In this document: one piece after another, positions 7,313 through 17,726 of the stretch
How the letters are laid out: every line of letters starts with the position of its first letter
Position numbering within the stretch: position 1 is the first letter of the stretch
DNA from: Phycisphaerae bacterium RAS1
Lineage (GTDB): Bacteria; Planctomycetota; Phycisphaerae; UBA1845; Fen-1342
DNA length: 64,000 nucleotides
NCBI GenBank assembly: GCA_007859745.1
Contig: SMLU01000003.1
Location: 62,001-126,000 of the forward strand
Reading direction: 5' to 3'
Translations under genes and position numbers: made by a program
Notes under the pieces: generated by a model
Told to the model about the DNA's origin: nothing
The model's database searches: none
What the model saw: only the letters and a program-made list of their open reading frames with translations

Positions 7313-10042
7313 TTATACCGTGGCCGTCGCGTGCTCTCGCCGCACGAACGCGTACCCATCCCCATTCACATCCATCTCAATCGAATCGCCCGCCGCAAAC
7401 TCGCCCGCCAGGATGCGCTTGGCCAGCAAGTTCTCCACCTGCTGCTGAATCAGCCGCTTCAGCGGCCGGGCGCCGTAGACCGGGTCGTAGCCGTCGGCCG
7501 CCAGGCGGTCCTTGGCGGCGTCGCTGATTCGCAGCGTCATCTCGCGCGCCGCCAGCCGCTGCTGCAAATAGCGCACCTGCAAATCCACGATTTGCCGCAG
7601 GTGCTGGCGGCCGAGGCGGTGGAAGATCACCACCTCGTCGATGCGGTTCAGAAACTCAGGGCGAAAGTGCTTCTTCAGCTCCTCCTTCACGCGGAGTTCG
7701 ATTTCAAGGTCGTCGGCGACCGCATCGGCACGGGCTTCGTCGCCCTCGTGCGGCCGACTCGGAGGTCGGCCGCTACGCGCGTCTCTGTTCCCTGTTCCCT
7801 GTTCTCTGTTCCCTCGATCCCTTGATCCCTCCCCCATCGCCGCGATGTACTCACTGCCGATATTGCTCGTCATGACGACGATTGCATTGCGGAAATCCAC
7901 CGTCCGCCCGTGTCCGTCCGTCAGGCGCCCGTCGTCCAGCACCTGCAACAGCACGTTGAACACGTCGCGATGGGCTTTCTCGATCTCGTCCAGCAAGATC
8001 ACGCTGTAGGGCCGGCGATGCACCGCCTCCGTCAGGCGCCCGCCCTCTTCGTAGCCGACGTATCCCGGCGGCGCGCCGATCAGCCGGGCGACGGAGTGCT
8101 GCTCCATGAACTCGCTCATGTCGATCCGCACGAAGGCCGAGTCATCATCGAACAGGAATGCGGCCAGCGCTTTGCACAGCTCCGTCTTGCCCACGCCCGT
8201 CGGCCCGAGAAACAGGAACGAGCCGATCGGCCGGTTCGGATCGGACAGGCCCGCGCGCGAGCGGCGCACCGCGTCCGACACGGCCCGCACGGCATCGGTC
8301 TGCCCGACGACGCGCTCGCTGAGCCGGTCCTCCATCTTCATCAGCTTCTCGCGCTCGCCTTCGAGCATGCGCGAGACCGGAACGCCGGTCCATTTGCTCA
8401 CGACCTCGGCGATTTCCTCGGCCGTCACCTCCTCGCGCAGCAGCCCGCCGCCGGCGGCGTGAAGCTGCGTCAGTTTCTGCTCGCGCTCGCGAAGCTGCTT
8501 CTCGAGCGCCGGAAGCTCGCCGAAGCGGATGCGGGCGGCGGCTTCGAGGTTGCCGCGACGCTGCATTTCGTCCAGCTCGGTTTGCTTGGCGGCAAGCTCG
8601 ACCTTGATCGCCTTGATCGCGTCGATCGCCCCCTTTTCGTTCTGCCATTGAGCGGTGAGCCGGCCATCCTGCTCTTTCAGTTCGGCCAATTCACGCTGCA
8701 CCAGCTCAAGCTGCTTGCGGCTGGCGTCGTCCTTCTCCTTCTTGAGCGCCTCGCGCTCGATCTCAAGCTGCATGATCCGGCGGCGCAGGACGTCCAATTC
8801 CGCGGGAAGGGAGTCGTTCTCGATGCGCAGGCGGCTGGCGGCCTCGTCGATCAGATCGATCGCCTTGTCGGGAAGGTGGCGATCAGCGATGTAGCGGTGC
8901 GACAGCGTCGCCGCGGCCACCAGAGCCGAATCCTGAATGCGTACGCCATGATGGGCGTCGTAGCGGGCCTTCAAGCCGCGGAGAATGGCGATCGTGTCTT
9001 CGACGCTCGGCTGGCCGACGTAGATCGGCTGAAATCGCCGCTCGAGCGCCTTGTCCTTCTCCAGGTTCTTGCGGTATTCGTCGAGCGTGGTCGCGCCAAT
9101 GCAGCGCAGCTCGCCGCGGGCGAGCGCCGGCTTGAGCAGGTTGCCCGCGTCGGGCGAACCCTCGGCTTTTCCCGCGCCGACAATCGTGTGCAGCTCGTCG
9201 ATGAACAGGATCACCTGCCCGTTCGAATCGACGACGGCCTTCACCACCGCCTTGAGCCGCTCTTCGAACTCGCCGCGATACTTCGCGCCCGCGATCAACG
9301 CGCCCATGTCGAGCGCGATGAGCTTCTTGTCCTTGAGCGCACCGGGTACGTCGCCGGCCAAAATTCGCTGCGCCAGCCCTTCGACGATCGCCGTCTTGCC
9401 GACGCCCGCTTCGCCAATCAGCACCGGGTTGTTCTTGGTCCGCCGCGCGAGCACCTGCATGCAGCGGCGGATTTCCTCGTCGCGGCCGATGACGGGGTCG
9501 AGCTTGCCCTGCCGGGCAGCTTCGACCAGGTCGCGGCCGTAGCGCTGCAAGGCCTGATACGTGTCTTCGGGGTTCTGTGTTGTGACGCTCTGATTCCCGC
9601 GGATGTCGCGCAGCGCCGCAAGAATGTCGTCGCGCCGGGCCGCGTTGACGCTCAGGACTTCCTTGGCCGTGCTCTTCACCTCCGCCAGCGCCAAGAGCAG
9701 ATGCTCCGTGCTGACGTACTGGTCCTTCATGCGGTCGGCTTCCTTGCCGGCCTGCTGAAGCACCTCCCCAAGTTCGCGGCTGGCCGAGAGCGACGCCCCG
9801 GTCACTTTCGGCAGCCTGCCCAGCTCCGACGCAACCATGCCCCGCAACTGCCCGACGGGTACGCCGATTTTTTCGAGCAGTGGCACGATGATGCCGCCCT
9901 CGCCGTTGCCCGCCCCGCCGCTGGTGATGAGCGCGTCGAGCAGGTGCAGCGGCGTGACCTCGGGATGCCCGAGCGAAGACGCCCGCTGCTGGGCGGCCTG
10001 AATGGCCTCGGCGGACTTGACGGTCAGACGATCCGGGTTCAT
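7313..10042 (-). CDS. clpB: ATP-dependent disaggregase ClpB with extra linker
   Basis: The 909-residue protein has the full ClpB order: N-terminal repeat domain ([18 protein letters not shown]), first AAA with Walker [14 protein letters not shown], a middle coiled coil (about 410-540), second AAA with [12 protein letters not shown], and the C-terminal small domain. With DnaK/DnaJ/GrpE it extracts polypeptides from aggregates. It is roughly 40-50 residues longer than usual because of an Arg/Gly/Asn-rich insert between [11 protein letters not shown] and the [15 protein letters not shown] segment, encoded by a GGGAACAG-type repeat (about 7715-7850). The start at MNPDRL is chosen by homology. Confidence 0.95.
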   Translation of the reverse strand: MNPDRLTVKSAEAIQAAQQRASSLGHPEVTPLHLLDALITSGGAGNGEGGIIVPLLEKIGVPVGQLRGMVASELGRLPKVTGASLSASRELGEVLQQAGKEADRMKDQYVSTEHLLLALAEVKSTAKEVLSVNAARRDDILAALRDIRGNQSVTTQNPEDTYQALQRYGRDLVEAARQGKLDPVIGRDEEIRRCMQVLARRTKNNPVLIGEAGVGKTAIVEGLAQRILAGDVPGALKDKKLIALDMGALIAGAKYRGEFEERLKAVVKAVVDSNGQVILFIDELHTIVGAGKAEGSPDAGNLLKPALARGELRCIGATTLDEYRKNLEKDKALERRFQPIYVGQPSVEDTIAILRGLKARYDAHHGVRIQDSALVAAATLSHRYIADRHLPDKAIDLIDEAASRLRIENDSLPAELDVLRRRIMQLEIEREALKKEKDDASRKQLELVQRELAELKEQDGRLTAQWQNEKGAIDAIKAIKVELAAKQTELDEMQRRGNLEAAARIRFGELPALEKQLREREQKLTQLHAAGGGLLREEVTAEEIAEVVSKWTGVPVSRMLEGEREKLMKMEDRLSERVVGQTDAVRAVSDAVRRSRAGLSDPNRPIGSFLFLGPTGVGKTELCKALAAFLFDDDSAFVRIDMSEFMEQHSVARLIGAPPGYVGYEEGGRLTEAVHRRPYSVILLDEIEKAHRDVFNVLLQVLDDGRLTDGHGRTVDFRNAIVVMTSNIGSEYIAAMGEGSRDRGNREQGTGNRDARSGRPPSRPHEGDEARADAVADDLEIELRVKEELKKHFRPEFLNRIDEVVIFHRLGRQHLRQIVDLQVRYLQQRLAAREMTLRISDAAKDRLAADGYDPVYGARPLKRLIQQQVENLLAKRILAGEFAAGDSIEMDVNGDGYAFVRREHATATV

Positions 10043-10227
10043 GGCTGCACTGCCTCCGGACGACTGGTTGGCAATTCCCGCGCCGCGCCCAAAATCCGCC
10101 CCGCGGCATGAAAACCGCCGCCCGTGCGACTTCCCGCCTGTCAGTCTGACAGCCGTGGCAGGCAGACGTCGACGCGCCACGCCGCGGAGGAGACCGACTA
10201 AGCGATCGAGGCCACGCGGCCGGGGAC

Positions 10228-10260
10228 GTCGACCCGCCGCTTGGCGCGGCGGGTTCGGAC
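10228..10260. repeat. REPIN-like half element (family 1), copy 4
   Basis: Only the right half is present, CCGCCGCTTGGCGCGGCGG followed by GTTCGGAC; no left partner is seen upstream. It sits in the 400-bp divergent gap 10043-10444 between clpB and the next gene, which otherwise shows no gene. A CIRCE element (TTAGCACTC inverted repeat) is not seen upstream of clpB. Confidence 0.8.
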
Positions 10261-10444
10261 AAATATGCCCGCTGGGCGGCCTTTCCGATCGCGCCGAGCC
10301 TGTCAACATCCGTGGGCACACGCCACCCGCGCCATCCGTTCGGAACGAATTGAACCTCGAGCGGAGAATCGGCAGAATAGTCACTACTGCCGCGACGACG
10401 CGCGGTCGCCGCCGCGAGCACGAGTTCCGGTCAGGGGTCGCGTC

Positions 10445-10927
10445 GTGCTCAAAATCTTCGCCACGCTCGCGTCTTTCGTCATGTTCGCCGCGGTGCTCTG
10501 GTTCATGACCAAGGACATGAAACCCGCCAGCGAGCGCGACGTGATGATCGGCGCCGGCTTCGGCGGGGTCTCGAACGGCGTGATCGTCATGCACCTGGCC
10601 ATCCCGGCGGCGATGTTTAACGCCGACCCGCCGAAGATGACCGAGAGCGGCGCCCAGCAGTGGGACGATTGGATCAAGGCGAAATTCGAGCTTCGCGACA
10701 ACGCCGGCAAGCCGCTCGCCTGGCGCCGGCGCGGCGCCAGCGACATCGTCGACGGCGTGCACGGCAGCCTGGCGGAGTGGTACCTGGAAGCCCAGCTCAA
10801 GCCGGGCGAGAAGTACCAGTTTGACTTCGTGTCGAACATCGCCACCGGCCGGCGCTACCGCGACGTGTTCACCCCGCCGTCGGACAAGTGCATGCAGACG
10901 CTGGCGCTCAAGCCGCTGAAGAAGTAG
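10445..10927 (+). CDS. Hypothetical membrane-anchored protein
   Basis: A 160-residue protein starting at GTG 10445, preceded by AGGGGTC. It has one N-terminal transmembrane segment ([21 protein letters not shown]) and a soluble domain ending [14 protein letters not shown] Gly-rich segment ([20 protein letters not shown]) may be part of the fold. I do not recognise a family. It is transcribed away from clpB. Confidence 0.55.
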   Translation: MLKIFATLASFVMFAAVLWFMTKDMKPASERDVMIGAGFGGVSNGVIVMHLAIPAAMFNADPPKMTESGAQQWDDWIKAKFELRDNAGKPLAWRRRGASDIVDGVHGSLAEWYLEAQLKPGEKYQFDFVSNIATGRRYRDVFTPPSDKCMQTLALKPLKK

Positions 10928-10982
10928 AAGTTATTCCGTAAGCGCCGTTTCGATCCGAGTGGCACGCGCGGCAGGCAAATCT

Positions 10983-11082
10983 GCCCGAACCCGCCGCGCC
11001 AAGCGGCGGGTCGACGTCCCCGACCGGTGAGGCGCCGCTCGCTCAAGACCGTCAACCCGCCGCTTGGCGCGGCGGGTTCGGA
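10983..11082. repeat. REPIN-like paired palindrome (family 1), copy 5
   Basis: Left half 10983-11016 and inverted right half 11051-11082, with a 34-bp spacer containing GGCGCCGCTCGCT. It lies in the convergent gap 10928-11117; a short direct duplication (CTTCTTTGATCAGG) follows at 11096-11122. Confidence 0.9.
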
Positions 11083-11117
11083 AAAGCGGCCGGGCTTCTT
11101 TGATCAGGCTTCTTTGA

Positions 11118-12341
11118 TCAGGTCTTCCAGAAGTAGAACCACGCACCGCCCCACGCATTCACCAGCACCGCGACGACGATCAGGATCTTCTGAGCCGCGT
11201 TGACCCACCCGCGCAGCGCCGACGCAATCAGCAGCATTGTGGGGACGACAAAGTCCAGGCTGAACCGGTATCCGAACTGTTTCCAGCCGGTGTTGTAATA
11301 GAGCATCAGCGGAACCAGCAGCAGCAGCAGCGCCACCCACGCACCCAGGACGAGCGGCCCACGGCTTCGAAGCGTCGCGGCGAGGTAGACGACCGGCGGC
11401 GTCGTGAGCAGCAGGCTCATTCCCAGCGGATCGGGAACGTACATGTGCAATTTCGGATCCCACGCCGGCAGCGCCAGCAGCATGGCCCAGAGATTTCGTG
11501 CGACAAAATGCGGGTGAAACTGGCCATACTGATTCAGATCGCCGATGACTTCCGGCCCGACGTGCTGACGCGCATAGCCGAAGTCGAGCGGGTCGCCGAA
11601 GCGCGCGGCGTTGTAGGCCAGGAGAACCAGCGCGGCGGCGGCCATCGGCGACAGGCTGGCGGCGATCCACGCCGCGCCGGTATTCCTGGCGCCGCGCGAG
11701 AGACCGTAAAGCAGCGGCCAGGTCAGCGCGATGTGAGGGCGGGCGAGCATCCCCAGGGCCAGAAACGCTCCGCACATCGCCGGGTGTTTGCCCGCTGCAG
11801 CGGAGCACGCGGCGGCAGCGGCGCCGCAGACGGTGAAGATATGGGCGATGTACCAGACGGTGCCGTCAACCGACACGTACCAATGCACCGTGCCCGCGGC
11901 GAAGAGGACCGCCAACCACGCGCGCCCGCCGGGGCCAAGGTCAATCAGGCCGCGCCGCCGGCAAACACCCAGCAGGGACCACAGCAGCGCGACATTCGCC
12001 GCCGCGAAGACTACCGAGAACGCCACGGTATTCACGCGGAAGCCCAGCACGCGCCAGGGAAGCATGACCAGCGCAGGCAGCGGCGGAAACGGCACGTACC
12101 AGAGGCCGCCCGCCGGCGTCAGGTCGACGGGATTGTCGCGCGCGGGGATGTCGAGGCGGCCCTTGAGAAATGCATCCGCGAGCTCGTCAAAATAGGAGAG
12201 GTTGGGAGTTCCCGTCCGGCCCGCAACCCAGGCCGACGATCCGTAGAAGAGCAGCGCGATGATGAAGACGGTGATCGCGCCATCGGCCCAGCCGATCGGC
12301 GTGAGCGGCGTGGCGCCGTGCGTTGTCGTGCGGTCGCTCAT
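11118..12341 (-). CDS. Polytopic membrane protein, GT-C glycosyltransferase-like
   Basis: The 407-residue protein has about ten hydrophobic helices. An early periplasmic-type loop holds NLSYFDELADAFLKGRLDI, similar in layout to the first loop of GT39/GT-C dolichol-phosphate-sugar mannosyltransferase-like enzymes, where an acidic residue near the first helix is catalytic. Later segments include LARPHIALTWPLLYGLSRG and YNTGWKQFGYRFSLDF. A role in sugar transfer to lipid or protein is inferred from topology only. Confidence 0.55.
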   Translation of the reverse strand: MSDRTTTHGATPLTPIGWADGAITVFIIALLFYGSSAWVAGRTGTPNLSYFDELADAFLKGRLDIPARDNPVDLTPAGGLWYVPFPPLPALVMLPWRVLGFRVNTVAFSVVFAAANVALLWSLLGVCRRRGLIDLGPGGRAWLAVLFAAGTVHWYVSVDGTVWYIAHIFTVCGAAAAACSAAAGKHPAMCGAFLALGMLARPHIALTWPLLYGLSRGARNTGAAWIAASLSPMAAAALVLLAYNAARFGDPLDFGYARQHVGPEVIGDLNQYGQFHPHFVARNLWAMLLALPAWDPKLHMYVPDPLGMSLLLTTPPVVYLAATLRSRGPLVLGAWVALLLLLVPLMLYYNTGWKQFGYRFSLDFVVPTMLLIASALRGWVNAAQKILIVVAVLVNAWGGAWFYFWKT

Positions 12342-12371
12342 AGAGTCGAAGCGTAATCGGACTGCCGGCTT

Positions 12372-12472
12372 TTCCGAACCCGCCGCGCCAAGCGGCGGGT
12401 CGATGATCGTACCCGAGCGGCGCCACACCGGCGGGGGGCGTCACCCCGCCGCTTGGCGCGGCGGGTTCGGAC
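12372..12472. repeat. REPIN-like paired palindrome (family 1), copy 6
   Basis: Left half 12372-12404 and inverted right half 12440-12472. The spacer (GAGCGGCGCC) matches the spacer core of other copies in the opposite orientation. It occupies the divergent promoter gap between the GT-C-like gene and the aldehyde dehydrogenase. Confidence 0.9.
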
Positions 12473-12574
12473 AGAAATGCCCGGCGAGCCTGCCAAATAG
12501 GGAGTCACACACGCTTGGGCGCGCAGCCTGGCCGCGCCGCTTGACCGAGCGGCCGGCCGCCGCACAATGGCGAC

Positions 12575-14002
12575 ATGCTTCGCGACAGATACGGCTATTG
12601 GCTGGCCAATCGTCCGATCGACTCCGGGGGCGAGGCCGTCGTCACCAACAAGTACACCGGTCAGCCCGCAGCCCGCGTGCGGCTGGCGGACGCCGGCGCG
12701 ATGGAAGCGGCGATCGCGGCGGCGGCACGGGCATTCGACGAAACGCGCCGCATGCCGGGCTATTCGCGGCAGCGCGTGCTGCGGCAGGTGGTGAACGGGA
12801 TCGAGCGGCGGGCAGCGGAGCTGGCCGGCGTCCTGGCGGTCGAGGCCGGCAAGCCGATTCGCGATGCGCGCGGCGAAGTCGGCCGCATGCGCGACACCTT
12901 CGCCATCGCCGCCGACGAGGCCGTCCGCCAGTACGGCGAGTGGCTGCCGCTGGACATCTCGGAGCGGACGCGCGGCTGCGAGGGGATCGTGCGGCGGTTT
13001 CCGCTGGGGCCGTGCGGGTTCATCACGCCCTTCAACTTTCCGCTCAATCTCGCGGCGCACAAGATCGCGCCTGCGATTGCGGTGGGCTGCCCGTGGGTGC
13101 TGCGGCCGTCGCTCAAGACGCCCATCAGCGCGCTGATTCTGGGTGAAATCCTGGCCTCGACCGAGCTGCCGGCGGGCGCGTTTTCGATTCTGCCCTGCGA
13201 ACACGGCGTCGGCGAGAAACTCGTGACCGATGATCGCATCCGGCTGCTCAGCTTCACCGGCTCGCCGGAGGTCGGTTGGAAGCTGCGCGAAAAAGCCGGC
13301 CGGAAGCGCGTGACGCTGGAGCTAGGCGGCAACGCGGCCTGCATCGTCGACCGCGACGCCGACCTGGAGCGGGCCGCGCAACGGATCACGTTCGGCGCGT
13401 TCTACCAATCCGGCCAGAGCTGCATCAGCGTGCAGCGCGTGCTGGCGCATCGCGATATCCATGCGCCGCTGCGCGAGCGGCTGGTGGCGGCGGCGGCCGG
13501 CCTCAAGTCCGGCGACCCGCTGGACGAGAGCACGTTTCTGGGGCCGTTGATCAGCGAGGACGACGCGCGGCGCGTTGAATCGTGGGTGCGCGAGGCAGTG
13601 AACAGCGGCGCGAGCCTGCTCTGCGGCGGCGCGCGGCACGGCCCCTTTTTCGACGCGACCTGGCTGGAGAACGTCGATCCCGCTGCCAAGGTCGACTGCA
13701 TCGAGATCTTCGGCCCGGTCGCGACGCTGCGGGCCTTTGATTCGTTTGACGAGGCGGTGCGCATGGCCAACGACAGCCGCTACGGCTTGCAGTGCGGGAT
13801 ATTCACGCGCGACATCGGACACGCGATGCATGCCTATCGTGAACTGGATGTCGGCGGCGTGGTGATCAACGACGCGCCCAGCACGCGGAGCGACGCGATG
13901 CCCTACGGCGGCGTCAAGGAGAGCGGCGTCGGGCGCGAGGGCGTGCGTTACGCGATGGAGGAAATGAGCGAGCCGAAACTGCTGATGCTCTGCCAGGTGT
14001 AG
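12575..14002 (+). CDS. NAD(P)-dependent aldehyde dehydrogenase
   Basis: The 475-residue protein is a complete ALDH: FITPFNFPLN (oxyanion Asn near 154), SFTGSPEVGW (nucleotide binding), LELGGNAACIV (general base Glu249) and GQSCISVQR (nucleophile Cys283). It resembles glyceraldehyde-3-phosphate or lactaldehyde dehydrogenase-like ALDHs by the SCISVQR form, but the substrate cannot be fixed. It oxidises an aldehyde to acid (or acyl phosphate) in the cytoplasm. It stands alone between repeat-filled gaps. Confidence 0.93.
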   Translation: MLRDRYGYWLANRPIDSGGEAVVTNKYTGQPAARVRLADAGAMEAAIAAAARAFDETRRMPGYSRQRVLRQVVNGIERRAAELAGVLAVEAGKPIRDARGEVGRMRDTFAIAADEAVRQYGEWLPLDISERTRGCEGIVRRFPLGPCGFITPFNFPLNLAAHKIAPAIAVGCPWVLRPSLKTPISALILGEILASTELPAGAFSILPCEHGVGEKLVTDDRIRLLSFTGSPEVGWKLREKAGRKRVTLELGGNAACIVDRDADLERAAQRITFGAFYQSGQSCISVQRVLAHRDIHAPLRERLVAAAAGLKSGDPLDESTFLGPLISEDDARRVESWVREAVNSGASLLCGGARHGPFFDATWLENVDPAAKVDCIEIFGPVATLRAFDSFDEAVRMANDSRYGLQCGIFTRDIGHAMHAYRELDVGGVVINDAPSTRSDAMPYGGVKESGVGREGVRYAMEEMSEPKLLMLCQV

Positions 14003-14065
14003 CGGGAAACGTGCGAAGCGGGGGTGGGCAACGTTCGTGGCAGACGTCGCCGGCCGGGCCGTATT

Positions 14066-14166
14066 TCCGAACCCGCCGCGCCAAGCGGCGGGTTGACGTT
14101 CGTTGGCGCTCGGCGCCCCAAAGGCCGGGGCACGTCACCCCGCCGCTTGGCGCGGCGGGTTCGGAC
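14066..14166. repeat. REPIN-like paired palindrome (family 1), copy 7
   Basis: Left half 14066-14098 and inverted right half 14134-14166, with spacer core GCGCTCGGCGCC. It fills the gap 14003-14233, in which no other feature is seen. Confidence 0.9.
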
Positions 14167-14233
14167 AGACGAGCCGGCGGCAGGTCCGGACCGTCGTCCG
14201 CGCGAACGTGATTAGCGATATATTCTCGCCGGA

Positions 14234-15043
14234 ATGAACGCACCGCCGCGCTCGCCTCCGAAACCGCCTGGCCCACGGCCGTTTCGGCTGTCGGTGTTGC
14301 TGCGCGAGTTGCGGCGAGAAGCCATGCGGGCCGGCCCGCGGACCGAGCCGGTTCACGAACTCAAAACCACCGTCCGCCCGAGAGTCGACGCCTCCGTAAT
14401 GCCGGAGACGGACGCGCAGCCCCCGGCGGAGAGTCCGTCCGCGGCGCGGCACCGCCGTCGGGCGGATCGCCGCCGCCATCGCGAGAAGTCGCACCTCACG
14501 GTGGGGCGGATCGTGGACGCGACGCAGAGCGCCGGCTTCGGGTTCGTGCTGGCGCTCCTGGCGGTGTGCTCGGTGCCGCTGCCGGGTGTCTCAGTCCCGT
14601 TCGGTCTGGCGATCGCCTTCGGGGCGCTTCAGATCATCATCGGCCTTCACCGGCCGTGGCTGCCGAGCGTCATTCGCAATCACCGCGTCTCCGTTCGCAC
14701 GTTGATCTGGCTCAGCTTTGTGTTGCCGCGCTGGACGTCGTGGATGGAGGTCGCCGTCCGCCCGCGCTTCGAGTTCATGAGCCGCGGGGCGCTGTGGTCG
14801 CTGTGCGGCGTCGGGATTCTCATCGGCGGCGTGGGGCTTTCGCTGCCGCTGCCGATACCCTTCTCGAATTTGTTTTTCGTGATACCGCTCCTTCTGTACG
14901 CCATCGCCGCGATGGAGGCCGACGGGCTGATGATCATGGCGGCGCATGCGCTGACTGCGTACCAGGTCCTGTTTGTCGTGCGCTTCTGGGAAAAGATCGT
15001 TGATGTGTTCCGCTGGCTGGCGACCTGGCTGGGCGCGGCATAA
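14234..15043 (+). CDS. ExoD family exopolysaccharide-synthesis membrane protein
   Basis: The 269-residue protein has a long Pro/Arg-rich cytoplasmic N-terminus (about 85 residues), then an ExoD-like core: LTVGRIVDATQSAGFGFVLALLAVCSVPLPGVSVPFGLAIAFGALQ, GLHRPWLP, and four to five helices. ExoD proteins affect exopolysaccharide production in rhizobia; the molecular activity is not known. The N-terminal extension is longer than usual for the family. Confidence 0.75.
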   Translation: MNAPPRSPPKPPGPRPFRLSVLLRELRREAMRAGPRTEPVHELKTTVRPRVDASVMPETDAQPPAESPSAARHRRRADRRRHREKSHLTVGRIVDATQSAGFGFVLALLAVCSVPLPGVSVPFGLAIAFGALQIIIGLHRPWLPSVIRNHRVSVRTLIWLSFVLPRWTSWMEVAVRPRFEFMSRGALWSLCGVGILIGGVGLSLPLPIPFSNLFFVIPLLLYAIAAMEADGLMIMAAHALTAYQVLFVVRFWEKIVDVFRWLATWLGAA

Positions 15044-15053
15044 CCGAGGACCG

Positions 15054-15079
15054 CCGTCGGCCACAGAGGGCCGACGCTA
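15054..15079. repeat. Family 4 palindrome supplying a stop codon
   Basis: An inverted repeat CGTCGGCC-acagag-GGCCGACG followed by CTAC. On the minus strand its outer end reads GTAGCGTCGG, and this TAG (15079-15077) is the stop of the Asp-box protein gene. Confidence 0.8.
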
Positions 15080-17551
15080 CAGTCCGCTCAGCGCCGTTAC
15101 GAAGAGATTCACATCCAGGATGTCGATCCACCCGTCGGCGTTGAAATCAACCAGGTTGATATTGCAGTTCGGAAATGCCGCCTCGTATTCAGTGAGACTG
15201 ACAATCGCCAGCACGAACGCGTTGATGTCAAGGATGTCGAACGAGCCGTCGCAATTCGCGTCGCCCAGGCCCACCGTGCCGCGCGCCAGGTCGTCGAATG
15301 CCGCGGCAAGCTGCGCGTCGACAAGATAGCGCGCATAAAACGCATCGCCAAAGATCGAGCCCGGCAGCGGCGGGGAAACCGCGGGCATTCCGGTCGTCAC
15401 CTGAACCGGTGAGCTCGCCGCCAACGCGTCGATGGCCACCGCCGCCGTCTCGATCCCGCGACCATTCGCGACCGAGAGCGCCAGCTCGCCGGACGCATAG
15501 CGCACAGCGAGCGTGACCTGGGCCTGGCTGAGAAAGAACTGTCCGCCAATCACCAGCGGCGGCTGGTCGGCGCCGGCGATCGTCGAGTCCAAGATAAAGG
15601 CGCTGCCGACCGGATCAAAGCTGATGCGCAGCGCCGAATCTCCGGACAGCGTGTACTCGCGGACCGGCAGCGGCTCGTCTAACGCGAGCCAGTTGGAAGT
15701 GATTCCGGTTTCGAATGAGAACACGTTGGTCCACGCGCCGCCGTGGGCCAGCGACGCCTTGCAGCGCGACTCGCCGCGCGGCATGTCGCCGAGCTGCCAG
15801 CTCGAACCGGGCGGCGATTCGATCTGCAGGCCGTCAATGAGCGCGTCGCAGCGGGCGTCGGTCGTGGAGACCAGCGTGATCGAGATGCCCAGCGTCCCGC
15901 CCGCGCCGGCGCCCAGGAATGGAAACAGCACGACCTCCCGCCAGCGGTCGGGCGACACGGTGAACTCGACCGCTGTGCCGACGTCGAACCCGTTCATGCG
16001 CCAGCGGGCGAAAGCCAGCCCGCCGTCGCCGCGAATCCAGAATCGCCCCGCGTACGCGGTGTTGGCGACGAGCGGCGCCGTGGGCGACGCCAGTTTCATC
16101 GCCTGCGTGTCGCTGCGCCAGTAGTGCGCACACTTGTTCCCATGCAGCGCCGCGCCCTCCGCCAGCTCCAGCGTGCCCCCCGCCGGGCCGATGTCCTGCC
16201 AGCCGGCGAGCGACTCGGCGCTGCTGCGCTCGGCGCTCAGCATGTTCGCGGTGGGCGGGTCGATTCGTATCGCCGACGCCAGGGCGACCCGCGCCGGACT
16301 CAGCACCATGTGGCGGTAGGACTCATTGGCCTCGACCACCATCAGGTGCAGCTTGCCGTTGAGGGCGCCGGCCAGGTGATTCACGCCGCGCTCGTTGTTG
16401 CTGAAGCGGTGGTAGACGGCCCAATGCACGAGGTCTGGGCTGACGCTGATGACGGCGTTGCGCGGACCGCCCGAGTAATCGTAATTGCAGGCGTAGGTCA
16501 GCCCGTCGTGCTGAAAAACGCAGAACGAGTAGTTCTGGCCGTTGAGCGGGCTCCAGTTGGTCACCAGCGGCTCGAGGCGGCGGGCGTTCGGCCCGTCGGA
16601 GACATCCAGCGCCGCGGCCTGCCAGGTGGTGTCGGAGCCGCACAGCAGCCGCGTTGCGTCGCCGAAATCAAGCAGCGACGTCGGCTGCTCATAGATCGCG
16701 CCGGGCGGCGAGTAGGTGGTCCAGGTCGCGCCGTCGTCGTCGCTGGCCAGCAGCGTCTGCTGCGTGACGCCGTCGCCGGTGACGGCGATCCAGCGCTGCA
16801 AGGCCGCGTGATAGGCGACGGCATGGTGGTGCTTCACCAGGTTCTGGTTGTCGTGGACCATGCGCCAGGTCGCGCCGCCGTCGGTCGAGCGATACAGGTA
16901 GCGCCCGTTGGCCGGCAGATTGTATTCCGCGATCACCACGGTTCCGTGCGGCGCCTGGCAGAACCCGAAGGGCAGCACCCAGGCGTTTTCAGCCAGCATG
17001 GCAAACGGCCCGCCGCCCTCCCACTGGGCCGTCTGCCAGGTCTGCCCGTCGTCGAGGCTGAGTTCAATCGCGAGGTGGTTGTCGGCCTGATAATGCGTGC
17101 GCAGGAGCGTGTCGTTGCTGAGCGAAAACATCCAGTGAATCGGCAGCGCACCGACGTCTTCCCACGCCTGGCCGTCCGGGCTGCGATAGAGATGTCCGTT
17201 GTTGCCGCGGGCGAAGAGATAGCGGCTGTTATGACAATGCGGAATCACTGTGACGCCCCCGGGCGCCTGGGCCGTGCGATACTCGCCGTCGCTGACGCTG
17301 CAGGCCAGGAGAGTCTGCCCGGCGGAGGCGTTGGGCGACAGTTGCGCCATCAGCCCGGAGTCCATCGCAAACGCCGGCGTCTCACGCGAAAATTCGCAGC
17401 GAACCGCCGCTGCGGCCGGGAGCTCGTCGCGTGCGATGCCGGGCGGCGCCGCGCGCGCGCCGCCCACTGCAAGGCTCACAGCCGCGCCCAGCGCAAGCAG
17501 ATTGCGCCGCACCCCGGCGCGCCGGCTCTTGCCGCCGATATGAACCGGCAT
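15077..17551 (-). CDS. Secreted Asp-box (BNR/sialidase-like) protein with dockerin-like repeats
   Basis: The 824-residue protein starts at ATG 17551 after a GGAGGAG ribosome binding site. It has a twin-Arg-like basic start and hydrophobic signal (RRNLLALGAAVSLAVGG, cleavage near ARA). The N-terminal part holds Asp-boxes of a beta-propeller (SPDGQAWEDV, SLDDGQTWQ, STDGGATWR, SDDDGATWT). A jelly-roll-like middle follows. Two EF-hand/dockerin-like repeats close the protein (GDANCDGSFDILDINAF and DFNADGWIDILDVNLF). Sialidase-like folds often bind or hydrolyse glycans; catalytic residues were not verified. Confidence 0.8.
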   Translation of the reverse strand: MPVHIGGKSRRAGVRRNLLALGAAVSLAVGGARAAPPGIARDELPAAAAVRCEFSRETPAFAMDSGLMAQLSPNASAGQTLLACSVSDGEYRTAQAPGGVTVIPHCHNSRYLFARGNNGHLYRSPDGQAWEDVGALPIHWMFSLSNDTLLRTHYQADNHLAIELSLDDGQTWQTAQWEGGGPFAMLAENAWVLPFGFCQAPHGTVVIAEYNLPANGRYLYRSTDGGATWRMVHDNQNLVKHHHAVAYHAALQRWIAVTGDGVTQQTLLASDDDGATWTTYSPPGAIYEQPTSLLDFGDATRLLCGSDTTWQAAALDVSDGPNARRLEPLVTNWSPLNGQNYSFCVFQHDGLTYACNYDYSGGPRNAVISVSPDLVHWAVYHRFSNNERGVNHLAGALNGKLHLMVVEANESYRHMVLSPARVALASAIRIDPPTANMLSAERSSAESLAGWQDIGPAGGTLELAEGAALHGNKCAHYWRSDTQAMKLASPTAPLVANTAYAGRFWIRGDGGLAFARWRMNGFDVGTAVEFTVSPDRWREVVLFPFLGAGAGGTLGISITLVSTTDARCDALIDGLQIESPPGSSWQLGDMPRGESRCKASLAHGGAWTNVFSFETGITSNWLALDEPLPVREYTLSGDSALRISFDPVGSAFILDSTIAGADQPPLVIGGQFFLSQAQVTLAVRYASGELALSVANGRGIETAAVAIDALAASSPVQVTTGMPAVSPPLPGSIFGDAFYARYLVDAQLAAAFDDLARGTVGLGDANCDGSFDILDINAFVLAIVSLTEYEAAFPNCNINLVDFNADGWIDILDVNLFVTALSGL

Positions 17552-17726
17552 ATCCGCTCTCCTCCGTCCGTTCGCGCCGCGTCCGCGCCGCCGGGAACCG
17601 CGGCGACCGGCGTACTCCATCGGTCGATTAATGGGTCGTGCCTGATTCTAGGGAATTCGCGGGCCAGATGGAAAGTCGGTGCTTCGCGGGAAGTGACCCG
17701 ATATCCCGGCAGGCTCAGCGGCGACA

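Noticed and set aside
7910-10111. Long plus-strand open frame opposite clpB (733 codons)
   Set aside because: It is the antisense of a well-supported gene. High-GC codon bias leaves the opposite frame open, and the product has no recognisable domain.
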